DNA of 64,000 nt from Comamonadaceae bacterium OS-4 (GTDB lineage Bacteria; Pseudomonadota; Gammaproteobacteria; Burkholderiales; Burkholderiaceae_C): contig AP026970.1 in assembly GCA_027924025.1 (NCBI GenBank), forward strand, positions 642,501 to 706,500. The letters are read 5' to 3'. The stretch's first letter is position 1, and every line of letters starts with the position of its first letter. This document shows, piece after piece, positions 56,332 through 64,000 of the stretch. The notes beneath the pieces were generated by a model. The model was not told the DNA's origin and ran no database searches. It was given only the letters and a program-made list of their open reading frames with translations. The position numbers and the translations under genes were made by a program.

Positions 56332-59300
56332 ATGACCCAGGGCACCATCCGCATTCGCGGAGCGCGACAGCACAATCTCAAGAACCTCGATCTGGACATC
56401 CGCACGGGTGAACTGACCGTGGTCACCGGGCCCAGTGGGTCGGGTAAATCCAGCCTGGTGTTTGACACGCTGTACGCCGAGGGCCAGCGCCGCTACGTGG
56501 AAACCTTCAGCGCGTATGCGCGCCAGTTTCTGGATCGCATGGACAAGCCGGCGGTCGATAAGGTGGAGGGCGTGCCCCCTGCGATTGCGATTGACCAGAC
56601 CAACCCGGTGCGCTCGAGCCGGTCTACCGTGGGCACGATGACGGAGCTTAACGACCACCTCAAGCTCTTGTTTTCCCGCGCGGGCAGCCTGTTTGACAAA
56701 GACACCGCGCTGCCGGTCCAGCACGACACCCCCGAGACGATTTACACCACGCTACTACAGCGCGCCGCTGCCGGGGGCAACCCGCGCCTGGTGTTGACCT
56801 TCCCGGTCGAGCTGCCCGGTAACGCCACCCCCGACGAAGTAACCCAGTGGTTGAGTGCCAGCGGTTTCACCCGCGTGCAGGCGGAGCGCGAGGTGTCCAC
56901 CGTCAATGGTGTGCGCAAAGTGCTGGATGTGGTGGCAGACCGCTTCCGCATCGATGGGGTGGAAAAAGCCCGGGTGCTGGAAGCGATTGAGACTTCATTG
57001 AAGCGTGGCAGTGGGCGTTTGAATGCTTATGTATTAAAAGAGGTTGTAGCCCAAGTAGATAGTGCGCCAGTAGCTCCTGAAATCATAGCAAATGCAGCGC
57101 CGGAGATCTGGCGTTTTTCGACCGGCCTGCATTGCCCGCAGAGCGATATCCGCTACACCGACCCGATTGCGTCGATGTTCAGCTTCAACTCCGCGGTAGG
57201 CGCCTGCGATGCCTGCCGTGGTTTCGGGCGGGTGGTGGGGGTGGACTATGGCTTGGTGATTCCCAACGACAAACTCACCTTGCGCGCAGGTGCTGTCAAG
57301 CCGATGCAGACGCCCGCCTGGCAGGAATGCCAGGACGACCTGATGCGCCACGCGGAGGCCAGCGGCATACCGCGTGACACGCCTTGGTACAAGTTGACTG
57401 CAGAACAAAAGCACTGGGTGCTCAAGGGCTCGCCGAACTGGAACGGCAAGTGGAACCAGCACTGGTTTGGTGTGGACCGGTTCTTTGAATACCTGGAGAC
57501 CAAGGCCTACAAGATGCACATCCGCGTGCTCTTGTCCAAATACCGCAGCTACACCACCTGCCCGACCTGCAATGGTTCCCGCCTGAAAACCGAAAGCCTG
57601 CTCTGGCGCATTGGTACCAAAGAGCAGGCCGATATGGCGCTGGACCCGGCCAAGCGTTTCATGCCCAAGGGTGTGAAGTGGTCGCGTGAGCAACTCGAAG
57701 CTTTGCCTGGTTTGTCGTTGCACGATTTCATGTTGATGCCACTGGACCGGCTCAAGCGCTTCTTTGATGCGCTGCAATCCGATCTGGGCATCTTCGGGGG
57801 GGCGGCCCCCTCTCGCCAAGCCGAAGGCAGGGAAGTGCCGGGTGACGATTTGGCAGCTGCGCAGCAAATGCATGAGGAGCCCGGCGCTTCCCTGTCTGCG
57901 GCCAATCCGGAGAAAACCTCCAGCACACCCACCGCCTCAGAGGCCGAGCACAAAACCCTCAAGCTCTTGTTCGAAGAGGTGGGCACCCGCCTCAAATACC
58001 TGTGCGACGTGGGCATCGGCTACCTCACGCTGGACCGCCAGAGCCGCACACTCAGTGGCGGCGAAGTGCAGCGCATCAACCTCACCACTGCGTTGGGCAC
58101 CTCGCTGGTCAACACGCTGTTTGTGCTGGACGAGCCCAGCATCGGCCTGCACCCGCGCGACATGAACCGCATCATCGTGGCCATGCAGCGCCTGCGCGAT
58201 GCGGGCAACACGCTGGTGGTGGTGGAGCATGACCCGGCCGTGATGCTGGCCGCCGACCGCATGATCGACATGGGCCCCGGCCCGGGCGAGAAGGGCGGTC
58301 AGATCGTGTTTGACGGCACCACCGAAGCGCTCAAGGGTGCAGACACCATGACCGGCGCTTACCTGGGCGGCCGCAAGCAGGTGGGCATGGGCTTCAAGCG
58401 CATGGTCGCACCCAACCACCCGCGCCTGATTCTGGACGGTGTCACCGAGCACAACCTCAAAAATGTGTCGGTCGAAATTCCGCTGCAGCGTTTGGTCTGT
58501 GTGACTGGTGTGTCCGGTTCCGGCAAGTCGACGCTGATTCAAGACGTGCTGGCTCCAGCACTGCTGCGCCACTTCGGCAAAGCGACCGAAACACCGGGCG
58601 CCCACACCAGCCTGCTGGGGGCAGAGCAGCTCAGTGACATGGTGTTTGTGGACCAGTCGCCCATCGGCAAAACGGCACGCTCCAATCCGGTGAGCTATGT
58701 GGGCGCGTGGGACGCGATTCGCGAGTTGTTTGCGGGCGCTGCCTTGTCCAAGGAGCGCAGCTATACCGCCGCCAAGTTCAGTTTCAACAGCGGTGATGGC
58801 CGTTGCCCTACCTGCGGCGGCTCCGGCTTTGAGCATGTGGAAATGCAATTCCTGAGCGACGTGTATTTGCGTTGCCCGGACTGCGACGGCAAGCGCTACC
58901 GCCCCGAGATTCTGGAAGTGACGATTGAGCGCAAGGGTCGCCATGTGAACGTGGCTGATGTATTGGGCCTCACCGTGAGCGAAGCCGCGGATCTGTTCAG
59001 CGCCGACCGCGAAGTCATCCGCGTGCTGCAACCTATCGTGGATGTGGGGTTGGAATATGTGAAGCTGGGCCAACCGGTGCCCACGCTGTCGGGTGGCGAG
59101 GCGCAACGCCTCAAGCTTGCAGGTTTTCTGGCCGAGGCGGCCAAGAGCGCTAGCTCCAGCAAGCAGTTCCTTGCACGCAAGGGTTCACTGTTCATGCTGG
59201 ACGAGCCGACCACCGGTCTGCACTTTGAAGACATTGCCAAGCTGATGCGCGCCTTGCGCAAGCTGCTGGACGCCGGGCATTCGCTGGTGGTGATTGAACA

Positions 59301-62300
59301 CAACCTCGATGTGATTCGTGCGTCTGATTGGCTGATCGATCTGGGCCCCGAGGGGGGCGATGCGGGCGGGCAGGTGGTGGCGTATGGCACACCGGAAGAT
59401 TTGTTGCTGCATGCCACGTCGCACACGGGCAAGGCGCTGCGCGAATATGCGGCGGCGATGGGGGTGATTCATGAGGTGGCGGAGTCGTCGGCTACCTTTA
59501 CTTCTGTCGCTTCGGCGGATGGGCTTGCGCCCAAGGCCTCATCTACTCGCTTTGCGATTAGCAAATCGGCCCCGGGCGCAAGCCCATCCACCTCCAAGGC
59601 GCTGCTCACTGACACGTCGAATTCCATTCGTATCGTCAATGCGAAGGAGCACAACCTCAAGTCTTTGTCGGTGGATATTCCACGCGGCAAGTTCAGCGTG
59701 GTCACTGGCGTGTCCGGGTCTGGCAAATCGACCTTGGCTTTTGATATTTTGTTCAACGAAGGCCAGCGACGTTACCTCGAGTCCTTGAACGCCTATGCGC
59801 GCTCCATCGTGCAGCCTGCGGGCCGGCCCGAGGTGGACGCGGTGTATGGGATTCCGCCCACGGTGGCGATCGAGCAGCGCCTCTCGCGCGGCGGGCGCAA
59901 GTCCACGGTGGGCACCACTACCGAGGTGTGGCACTTCTTGCGCCTGTTGTACGTGAAGCTGGGCACCCAGCATTGCTACAAAGACGGTGCGGCCGTGGAG
60001 CCGCAGTCCGCAGACAGCATTGCGGCCCAGTTGCTCAAGAACTACCGCGGCCAGCACATCGGCCTGTTGGCACCACTGGTGCAGGGGCGCAAGGGCGTGT
60101 ACACCGAGCTGGCCGATTGGGCGCGACCCAAGGGTTTCACGCACCTGCGGGTGGACGGCAACTTTTTGCCCACCAGCGGCTTCCCGCGGATTGACCGCTT
60201 CAAGGAGCACAACATTGAGTTGCCAGTAGCCAGCCTGGACGTGACCCCTGCCAACGAGTCCGCGCTGCGCACTTCGCTGGCCGACGCGCTCACCCACGGC
60301 AAGGGCTTGGTCTACGTGTTGAGCGACATTGGCAGCCTGCGCGAGGTGATGGCGGCTGGCGAGTCGGCTGCAGGCGTCGGCAAGGTGCAGGTGTTTTCCA
60401 CCAAGCGCGCCTGCCCGGTGTGCGCAACCTCTTATGCCGAGCTGGACCCGCGTTTGTTCTCGTACAACAGCAAACACGGCTGGTGCCCGGACTGCGTGGG
60501 AACGGGCGTGGCACTCACCAAAGAGCAGCGCAAGGTGTTTGACGACTCGGTCAAAGACGATGACAACAAGGGCCGCGAGCAGACCTTTGCCGAGGCTGAC
60601 ATTGAAGACCTGCACGACAAAGCCTGCGCCACTTGCAACGGCACGCGCCTGAATGCCACGGCGCGCAACGTGAAGTTCGCGGGCGTGGGCATTACCGACA
60701 TTGCACGCCTCTCGGTGACCGATGTGCGCCAGTGGGTGCAGACCCTGCAAGTGGCCGGTGGCATGACGACCCGCGAGGGCGATATCGCCCGCGACCTGGT
60801 GCCTGAGATCCGCAGTCGCCTCGAGTTTTTGGAAGAAGTGGGACTGGGCTACCTCACGCTGGATCGTGGCGCGCCCACGCTCAGCGGCGGTGAGGCGCAG
60901 CGCATCCGATTGGCGGCACAGCTGGGAAGCAACCTGCAAGGGGTTTGTTACGTGCTAGACGAGCCCACGATTGGCCTGCATGCCCGCGACAACAAAATTT
61001 TGTTGGGTGCCTTGCAGTCTTTAAGCGACAAAGGCAACACGCTGGTGGTGGTGGAGCACGACGAAGACACCATCCGCCATGCGGACCACATCATCGACAT
61101 CGGGCCGAGTGCGGGCAAGCGCGGTGGGCGCTTGGTGGCGCAGGGTTCGATTGCCGATGTGCAGAACGCGCCGGAGTCGCAGACCGGGCGGTATTTGTTG
61201 CATGCGATGAAACATCCCTTGGCGTTGCGTCGAGGGATGGTGTCGTTCGCCGAGACATTGGCACTCGACGCGGCGGAGGCGCTTACGCCGGGCGCCTCAT
61301 ACGCTCCCGTTGGGAGCTCGAAATCGGCTTCCGGCGCAAGCAACTCCACCGCTGGTGGTGGTAAGCCCGCGAAAAAGCTCAGTGCTAAGGCACAGAAAGC
61401 AGCGGTGGAGGCGGCCCGCATACTCGACAGCGCTGCCGCGAACACCGAACTCGCTGAGCGCACCAAAGTTGCCGCCGAATACGCAGCGTTAGCCGACCGC
61501 CGTACCGCCCAAATGTCCGTCGCAGCAGCGGGTAGCCCGGCATCGGGTGACGATTTGGCAGTTGCGCAGCAAATGCATGAGGAGCCTGTTGCCGGGCTAC
61601 CCGTGGCGAGCCCAGCAGACACCCCGGCGTACAAACCAAAAATCGACTGGCTCTCAGTCAACAACGCCACCATGCACAACCTGCAGAGCGTGACCGCCCA
61701 TGTGCCGCTCAAACGCCTGGTCGCCATCACCGGCGTTAGCGGTTCCGGCAAATCCACCCTGGCGCGCGACGTGTTGCTGGCCAACGTGCAAACCGCCGTG
61801 CAAAAGCGCAGCACCAAAGCCGGCCGTGACGCCCTGGAGGCCGGTGAAAAAATGGACTGGCTAGGCTGCGAAGGCGTGACCGGCTATGAATCCATAGACC
61901 GCGTGCTCGAAGTGGACCAAACGCCCATCGGCAAAACACCGCGCTCCTGCCCGGCCACCTATATCGGCTTCTGGGACACCATCCGCAAACTCTTTGCTGA
62001 CACGCTCGAGGCCAAGGCGCGCGGCTATGCGTCTAACCGCTTCAGCTTCAACACCGGCGAAGGTCGCTGCCCCGGCTGCGAAGGGCAGGGCATGCGCACC
62101 ATCGGCATGAGCTTCTTGCCCGATGTGAAAGTGGTGTGCGAAACCTGCAAGGGCGCGCGCTTTAACCCCGAAACGCTGGCCGTCACTTGGCGCGGAAAAA
62201 ATATCGGCGATGTGCTGCAAATGGAAGTCGATGAAGCGGTCGACTTCTTCGCCGCCATGCCGGTTATCGCCCACCCGCTGCAGCTGCTCAAAGACGTGGG

Positions 62301-62703
62301 CCTGGGCTACCTCACGCTAGGTCAGCCCTCACCGACGCTGAGCGGAGGCGAGGCACAACGCATCAAGCTGGTGACCGAGTTGGCCAAGGTGCGCGACGAC
62401 GTGGGCAAGCGCGGCAACAAAGTGCCGCACACGCTCTACGTGCTGGACGAGCCCACGGTGGGTCTGCACATGGCTGATGTGGAAAAGCTCATCCATGTAC
62501 TGCACCGCTTGGTCAACGGCGGCCACAGCGTGGTGGTGATTGAGCACGACCTCGATGTGATTGCCGAAGCCGATTGGGTGCTGGACCTTGGGCCTGAGGG
62601 CGGCAACGGCGGAGGCCGGGTGGTAGCCGCCACCACGCCGGAAGACGTGGTCAAGCTAGGCACGCACACCGGCTTGGCGCTGGCGGCGGTACTGGCGCGG
62701 TAG
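56332..62703 (+). CDS. uvrA: Double-length UvrA (tandem excinuclease ABC subunit A)
   Basis: The 2123-aa protein is two UvrA units in one chain. There are four ABC ATPase cores: P-loops GPSGSGKS (33-40), then GVSGSGKS near 726, 1126 and 1802. The signatures TLSGGE.QR lie near 573, 918, 1516 and 2002. Both halves keep zinc fingers (CPTCGGSGFEHV ... CPDCDGKRY; CPGCEGQGMRTI ... CETCKGARF). UvrA normally has ~940 residues and dimerises, so this is a covalent tandem; it may be a paralogue of the housekeeping UvrA rather than a replacement. Five repeats (one D, two B, two C) lie in linkers and loops, all read in frame. No LexA-type box is evident upstream. Confidence 0.93.
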   Translation: MTQGTIRIRGARQHNLKNLDLDIRTGELTVVTGPSGSGKSSLVFDTLYAEGQRRYVETFSAYARQFLDRMDKPAVDKVEGVPPAIAIDQTNPVRSSRSTVGTMTELNDHLKLLFSRAGSLFDKDTALPVQHDTPETIYTTLLQRAAAGGNPRLVLTFPVELPGNATPDEVTQWLSASGFTRVQAEREVSTVNGVRKVLDVVADRFRIDGVEKARVLEAIETSLKRGSGRLNAYVLKEVVAQVDSAPVAPEIIANAAPEIWRFSTGLHCPQSDIRYTDPIASMFSFNSAVGACDACRGFGRVVGVDYGLVIPNDKLTLRAGAVKPMQTPAWQECQDDLMRHAEASGIPRDTPWYKLTAEQKHWVLKGSPNWNGKWNQHWFGVDRFFEYLETKAYKMHIRVLLSKYRSYTTCPTCNGSRLKTESLLWRIGTKEQADMALDPAKRFMPKGVKWSREQLEALPGLSLHDFMLMPLDRLKRFFDALQSDLGIFGGAAPSRQAEGREVPGDDLAAAQQMHEEPGASLSAANPEKTSSTPTASEAEHKTLKLLFEEVGTRLKYLCDVGIGYLTLDRQSRTLSGGEVQRINLTTALGTSLVNTLFVLDEPSIGLHPRDMNRIIVAMQRLRDAGNTLVVVEHDPAVMLAADRMIDMGPGPGEKGGQIVFDGTTEALKGADTMTGAYLGGRKQVGMGFKRMVAPNHPRLILDGVTEHNLKNVSVEIPLQRLVCVTGVSGSGKSTLIQDVLAPALLRHFGKATETPGAHTSLLGAEQLSDMVFVDQSPIGKTARSNPVSYVGAWDAIRELFAGAALSKERSYTAAKFSFNSGDGRCPTCGGSGFEHVEMQFLSDVYLRCPDCDGKRYRPEILEVTIERKGRHVNVADVLGLTVSEAADLFSADREVIRVLQPIVDVGLEYVKLGQPVPTLSGGEAQRLKLAGFLAEAAKSASSSKQFLARKGSLFMLDEPTTGLHFEDIAKLMRALRKLLDAGHSLVVIEHNLDVIRASDWLIDLGPEGGDAGGQVVAYGTPEDLLLHATSHTGKALREYAAAMGVIHEVAESSATFTSVASADGLAPKASSTRFAISKSAPGASPSTSKALLTDTSNSIRIVNAKEHNLKSLSVDIPRGKFSVVTGVSGSGKSTLAFDILFNEGQRRYLESLNAYARSIVQPAGRPEVDAVYGIPPTVAIEQRLSRGGRKSTVGTTTEVWHFLRLLYVKLGTQHCYKDGAAVEPQSADSIAAQLLKNYRGQHIGLLAPLVQGRKGVYTELADWARPKGFTHLRVDGNFLPTSGFPRIDRFKEHNIELPVASLDVTPANESALRTSLADALTHGKGLVYVLSDIGSLREVMAAGESAAGVGKVQVFSTKRACPVCATSYAELDPRLFSYNSKHGWCPDCVGTGVALTKEQRKVFDDSVKDDDNKGREQTFAEADIEDLHDKACATCNGTRLNATARNVKFAGVGITDIARLSVTDVRQWVQTLQVAGGMTTREGDIARDLVPEIRSRLEFLEEVGLGYLTLDRGAPTLSGGEAQRIRLAAQLGSNLQGVCYVLDEPTIGLHARDNKILLGALQSLSDKGNTLVVVEHDEDTIRHADHIIDIGPSAGKRGGRLVAQGSIADVQNAPESQTGRYLLHAMKHPLALRRGMVSFAETLALDAAEALTPGASYAPVGSSKSASGASNSTAGGGKPAKKLSAKAQKAAVEAARILDSAAANTELAERTKVAAEYAALADRRTAQMSVAAAGSPASGDDLAVAQQMHEEPVAGLPVASPADTPAYKPKIDWLSVNNATMHNLQSVTAHVPLKRLVAITGVSGSGKSTLARDVLLANVQTAVQKRSTKAGRDALEAGEKMDWLGCEGVTGYESIDRVLEVDQTPIGKTPRSCPATYIGFWDTIRKLFADTLEAKARGYASNRFSFNTGEGRCPGCEGQGMRTIGMSFLPDVKVVCETCKGARFNPETLAVTWRGKNIGDVLQMEVDEAVDFFAAMPVIAHPLQLLKDVGLGYLTLGQPSPTLSGGEAQRIKLVTELAKVRDDVGKRGNKVPHTLYVLDEPTVGLHMADVEKLIHVLHRLVNGGHSVVVIEHDLDVIAEADWVLDLGPEGGNGGGRVVAATTPEDVVKLGTHTGLALAAVLAR
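57064..57090 (+). repeat. AT-rich intragenic repeat, family D copy 9
   Basis: The 27-nt stretch GCGCCAGTAGCTCCTGAAAT plus CATAGCA matches the copies at 11246, 38248 and 43150 and keeps their codon phase (APVAPEIIA). It lies in an AT-rich patch of uvrA (residues ~245-253). Confidence 0.6.
57820..57902. repeat. Palindromic in-frame element, family B copy 1
   Basis: Arms of 23 nt (57820-57842 and 57880-57902) are complementary with one mismatch and two G-T pairs. They flank a 37-nt core (57843-57879) that begins TGACGATTTGGCAG and ends GCATGAGGAG. The core encodes GDDLAAAQQMHEEP in uvrA (element residues ~497-524), just before the first ABC signature region. Confidence 0.88.
59514..59592. repeat. 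Palindromic in-frame element, family C copy 1
   Basis: Outer arms (59517-59532 and 59574-59589) are 16-bp perfect inverted repeats. The 41-nt interior has the boxes GCCTCAT and AAATCGGC around an inner hairpin CTACTCGC-TTT-GCGATTAG (one mismatch). It lies in the linker between the two UvrA halves and encodes GLAPKASSTRFAISKSAPGA. Confidence 0.85.
61270..61352. repeat. Palindromic in-frame element, family C copy 2
   Basis: It has the same layout as the copy at 59514: imperfect outer arms (about 61270-61292 and 61330-61352), boxes GCCTCAT and AAATCGGC at matching spacing, and an inner hairpin GCTCCC-GTT-GGGAGC of unrelated sequence. It is read in the same frame (LTPGASYAPVGSSKSASGA). Confidence 0.75.
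61525..61607. repeat. Palindromic in-frame element, family B copy 2
   Basis: The 37-nt core (61548-61584) differs at one base from the copy at 57843. The 23-nt arms (61525-61547 and 61585-61607) pair with two mismatches and two G-T pairs but are unrelated to the other copy's arms. It is read in the same frame (GDDLAVAQQMHEEP) in the linker before the fourth UvrA ABC core. Confidence 0.88.
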
Positions 62704-62719
62704 CCCTTGTTGCGGCCGC

Positions 62720-63187
62720 TCAGCGGTCGTGATCACCGCGGTCACGGCCTCCGTGGCCGCGTCCGTTGCCATGTCCCCGACCGTGGTCGTGGTCACGTTC
62801 ATCGCCGCGATAGTCGTCACGCCCTCGGCGATCATCGTAGCGTTCGCGCACCCATTCTTCCTGCACGAAATACACCGGTTGGCCGCAGGCGTTGTAGCGC
62901 CCGCAAAACTTGGACCATTTTTTCTGGTGGCCGGGCGGCACATACAAATAGACGGGTTGCTGCTCGACCCGGTACACCGGCCGTGCAATCACGATTGGCT
63001 GGGCGTACACCACACGGGGTTGCGGGTAGTTGCCGATGTCGATGCGGCCATACACCCCGGGCTGTGCAACGTCGATGGATACGCCGACCGAGGTGGCCGC
63101 CATGGCCGGTGCCAATGCCAGTGCGCCAAAGGCCAAGGTCATGGCAAGTAATTTTTTCAAAGAGGTCTCCAGTTTGTGTGTGTTCAT
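62720..63187 (-). CDS. Secreted protein with a Gly/His/Arg/Asp-rich tail
   Basis: The 155-aa protein has a signal peptide (KKLLAMTLAFGALALAPAMA-AT). A central part with repeated Val/Pro/Tyr strands (VVYAQPIVIARPVYRVEQQPVYLYVPPGH) includes a pair of cysteines (FCGRYNACGQPVYF). The last ~40 residues are an extremely polar tail of Arg, Asp, Gly and His repeats. The His/Asp tail could bind metal; that is inference. I know no function for this kind of protein. It converges on uvrA with 16 bp between. Confidence 0.75.
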   Translation of the reverse strand: MNTHKLETSLKKLLAMTLAFGALALAPAMAATSVGVSIDVAQPGVYGRIDIGNYPQPRVVYAQPIVIARPVYRVEQQPVYLYVPPGHQKKWSKFCGRYNACGQPVYFVQEEWVRERYDDRRGRDDYRGDERDHDHGRGHGNGRGHGGRDRGDHDR

Positions 63188-63396
63188 TCAACGTGCGTAC
63201 CCCCCCTATTGGCTACTTCTGCCATGCAAACGTATGTAAGCGAAGGTAATAGCCCTATTGGCTGCGGGTCGCGGTGCGTTCCTTCACCTGAAATAAACCG
63301 AAACAAACCGCAACCGCCTTGACACCCTGTGTCAGGCTCCCGGCGGCACCATCTCGGTCATATTCCAACTACCCGCCAGGGTTCAGAAAGTCCGTG

Positions 63397-63882
63397 ATGA
63401 CCAATTTCTTTTTACGCCGCCATGCCAAACGTACGCTGATCGGTGCCATGACCGCTCTGGTGCTTGTGGGCGGGCTTGCCGCGTGTGGCCACCGTTCACA
63501 TGATTTCGGTGCCAACATGAGCGCCGAGCAATATGCCGCCAAGCGCGACAAGATGGTTGATAAGGTTGCCAGCAAGCTCGACCTGAACGCCGACCAGAAA
63601 AAGCTGTTGGCCGTGGTGGGCGACAAGATGTTCGAGCAGCGTGCCGCCCTGATCGGCCAGACCAAAGACCCACGCGCTGAAGTGAAGGCGCTCGTGGCCG
63701 GCGACAAGTTTGACGCCGCCCGCGCCCAGGCCCTGATCAACGACAAAACCGCAGCCATCCAGACCAAGAGCCCCGAAGTCATCGCCGCAATGGCCAATTT
63801 CTACAACAGCCTGAACTCCGCCCAGCAACAAAAGGTGCGCGAGTACATGGATGGTCGCGGCCACTGGTTCAGCCGGGGCTGA
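63397..63882 (+). CDS. Small lipoprotein, Spy/CpxP-like periplasmic chaperone candidate
   Basis: The 161-aa protein has a signal sequence with a lipobox-like LAAC (GAMTALVLVGGLAAC). A helical region resembles the LTxxQ/Spy-CpxP family (KLDLNADQKKLLAVVGDKMFEQRAALIGQ and LNSAQQQKVREYMDGRG). Such proteins act as periplasmic stress chaperones. The ATG at 63397 is chosen because the longer frame from 63319 puts 26 non-hydrophobic residues before the signal. It diverges from the tailed secreted protein, with 209 bp between them. Confidence 0.78.
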   Translation: MTNFFLRRHAKRTLIGAMTALVLVGGLAACGHRSHDFGANMSAEQYAAKRDKMVDKVASKLDLNADQKKLLAVVGDKMFEQRAALIGQTKDPRAEVKALVAGDKFDAARAQALINDKTAAIQTKSPEVIAAMANFYNSLNSAQQQKVREYMDGRGHWFSRG

Positions 63883-63887
63883 GTGTC

Positions 63888-64000
63888 ATGGCGCCGGTCA
63901 CCCTGAACGCGATTGCCGCACCGTTGCGCGCCTATGGGGCCGTGGTGCTGGAGGGCTACGCCGAGCCCCACGCCGAAGTCATGGCTCTGGTGTGGGGCCC
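63888..64000 (+). CDS. Start of a gene cut by the window edge
   Basis: An open frame begins at the ATG at 63888, 5 bp after the lipoprotein stop, and runs off the window. It encodes MAPVTLNAIAAPLRAYGAVV and about 17 more residues. There is too little sequence to assign a family; tight spacing suggests co-transcription with the lipoprotein gene. Confidence 0.4.
   Translation, partial: MAPVTLNAIAAPLRAYGAVVLEGYAEPHAEVMALVWG

Noticed and set aside
56332-62703. Double-length UvrA as an assembly duplication or missed stop
   Set aside because: The halves differ strongly in sequence and the frame runs uninterrupted through distinct linkers, so it is a real old tandem fusion.

Overview
The window looks like a chromosomal segment of a high-GC betaproteobacterium, most likely Comamonadaceae (Rhodoferax/Curvibacter-like). 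This is an inference from the protein repertoire: a FFLEELY-motif protein, a LiuR-controlled leucine pathway, aceK, two-subunit glycyl-tRNA synthetase, a double-length UvrA and a long MHS transporter. I see no transposase, integrase, prophage, CRISPR array or tRNA gene. About 50 protein genes are packed tightly, many with ATGA or 1-nt overlaps.

Layout. 1-2.55 kb: 3' part of a 23S rRNA gene, 5S rRNA and the rrn terminator. 2.6-12.6 kb: FFLEELY protein, an acetyltransferase, corC-lnt, glyQ-glyS-gmhB-plsC, a YgjP-type metallopeptidase and a small membrane protein. 12.7-20.4 kb: MFS exporter divergent from liuR-liuA, an LTA-synthase-like membrane sulfatase, carbonic anhydrase and aceK. 20.4-26.4 kb: a TPP riboswitch followed by thiC-thiO-thiS-thiG-thiDE. 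26.4-36.1 kb: a DegP-type protease divergent from a nine-gene cluster (thiolase, unknown protein, SDR, acyl-CoA dehydrogenase, MBL hydrolase, rhodanese, YchJ, HAD, patatin lipoprotein). 36.2-45.1 kb: AraC regulator divergent from liuB, two exported hydrolases, liuD, ghrA and a nitroreductase. 45.1-49.7 kb (minus strand): bioM-bioN-bioY-acyl-CoA ligase-thiolase. 49.7-55.7 kb: liuE, a YbaK-DUF1289 fusion, an HCCA isomerase, an antiporter, an MHS transporter and a 57-aa membrane peptide. 55.8-64 kb: a hypothetical protein, the 2123-aa UvrA, a secreted protein with a charged tail, a small lipoprotein and the start of one more gene.

Functional logic. Leucine/isovalerate degradation genes (liuA, liuB, liuD, liuE) are spread over 36 kb. 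Two near-identical perfect palindromes, probably LiuR operators, lie at 14001-14022 and 28001-28024. Biotin uptake genes (bioMNY) lie beside the genes of the biotin enzyme methylcrotonyl-CoA carboxylase. The thiamine operon is under a riboswitch.

Most unusual content. Several families of short structured repeats sit inside genes and are read through in frame. Family A (thiG, araC) and family B (two copies in uvrA) each have a nearly invariant core (42 or 37 nt) flanked by 23-nt arms. The arms differ completely between copies, yet in each copy they are complementary to one another. Family C (two copies in uvrA) has conserved boxes between a variable outer stem and a variable inner hairpin. A fourth, AT-rich ~27-nt repeat (family D) occurs at least nine times. 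It is read in one fixed phase in six proteins, forms the junction of a gene fusion, and abuts or supplies the starts of aceK and thiDE. Together these resemble the in-frame palindromic elements known from Rickettsia, but in an unrelated lineage. I could not search for prior descriptions.
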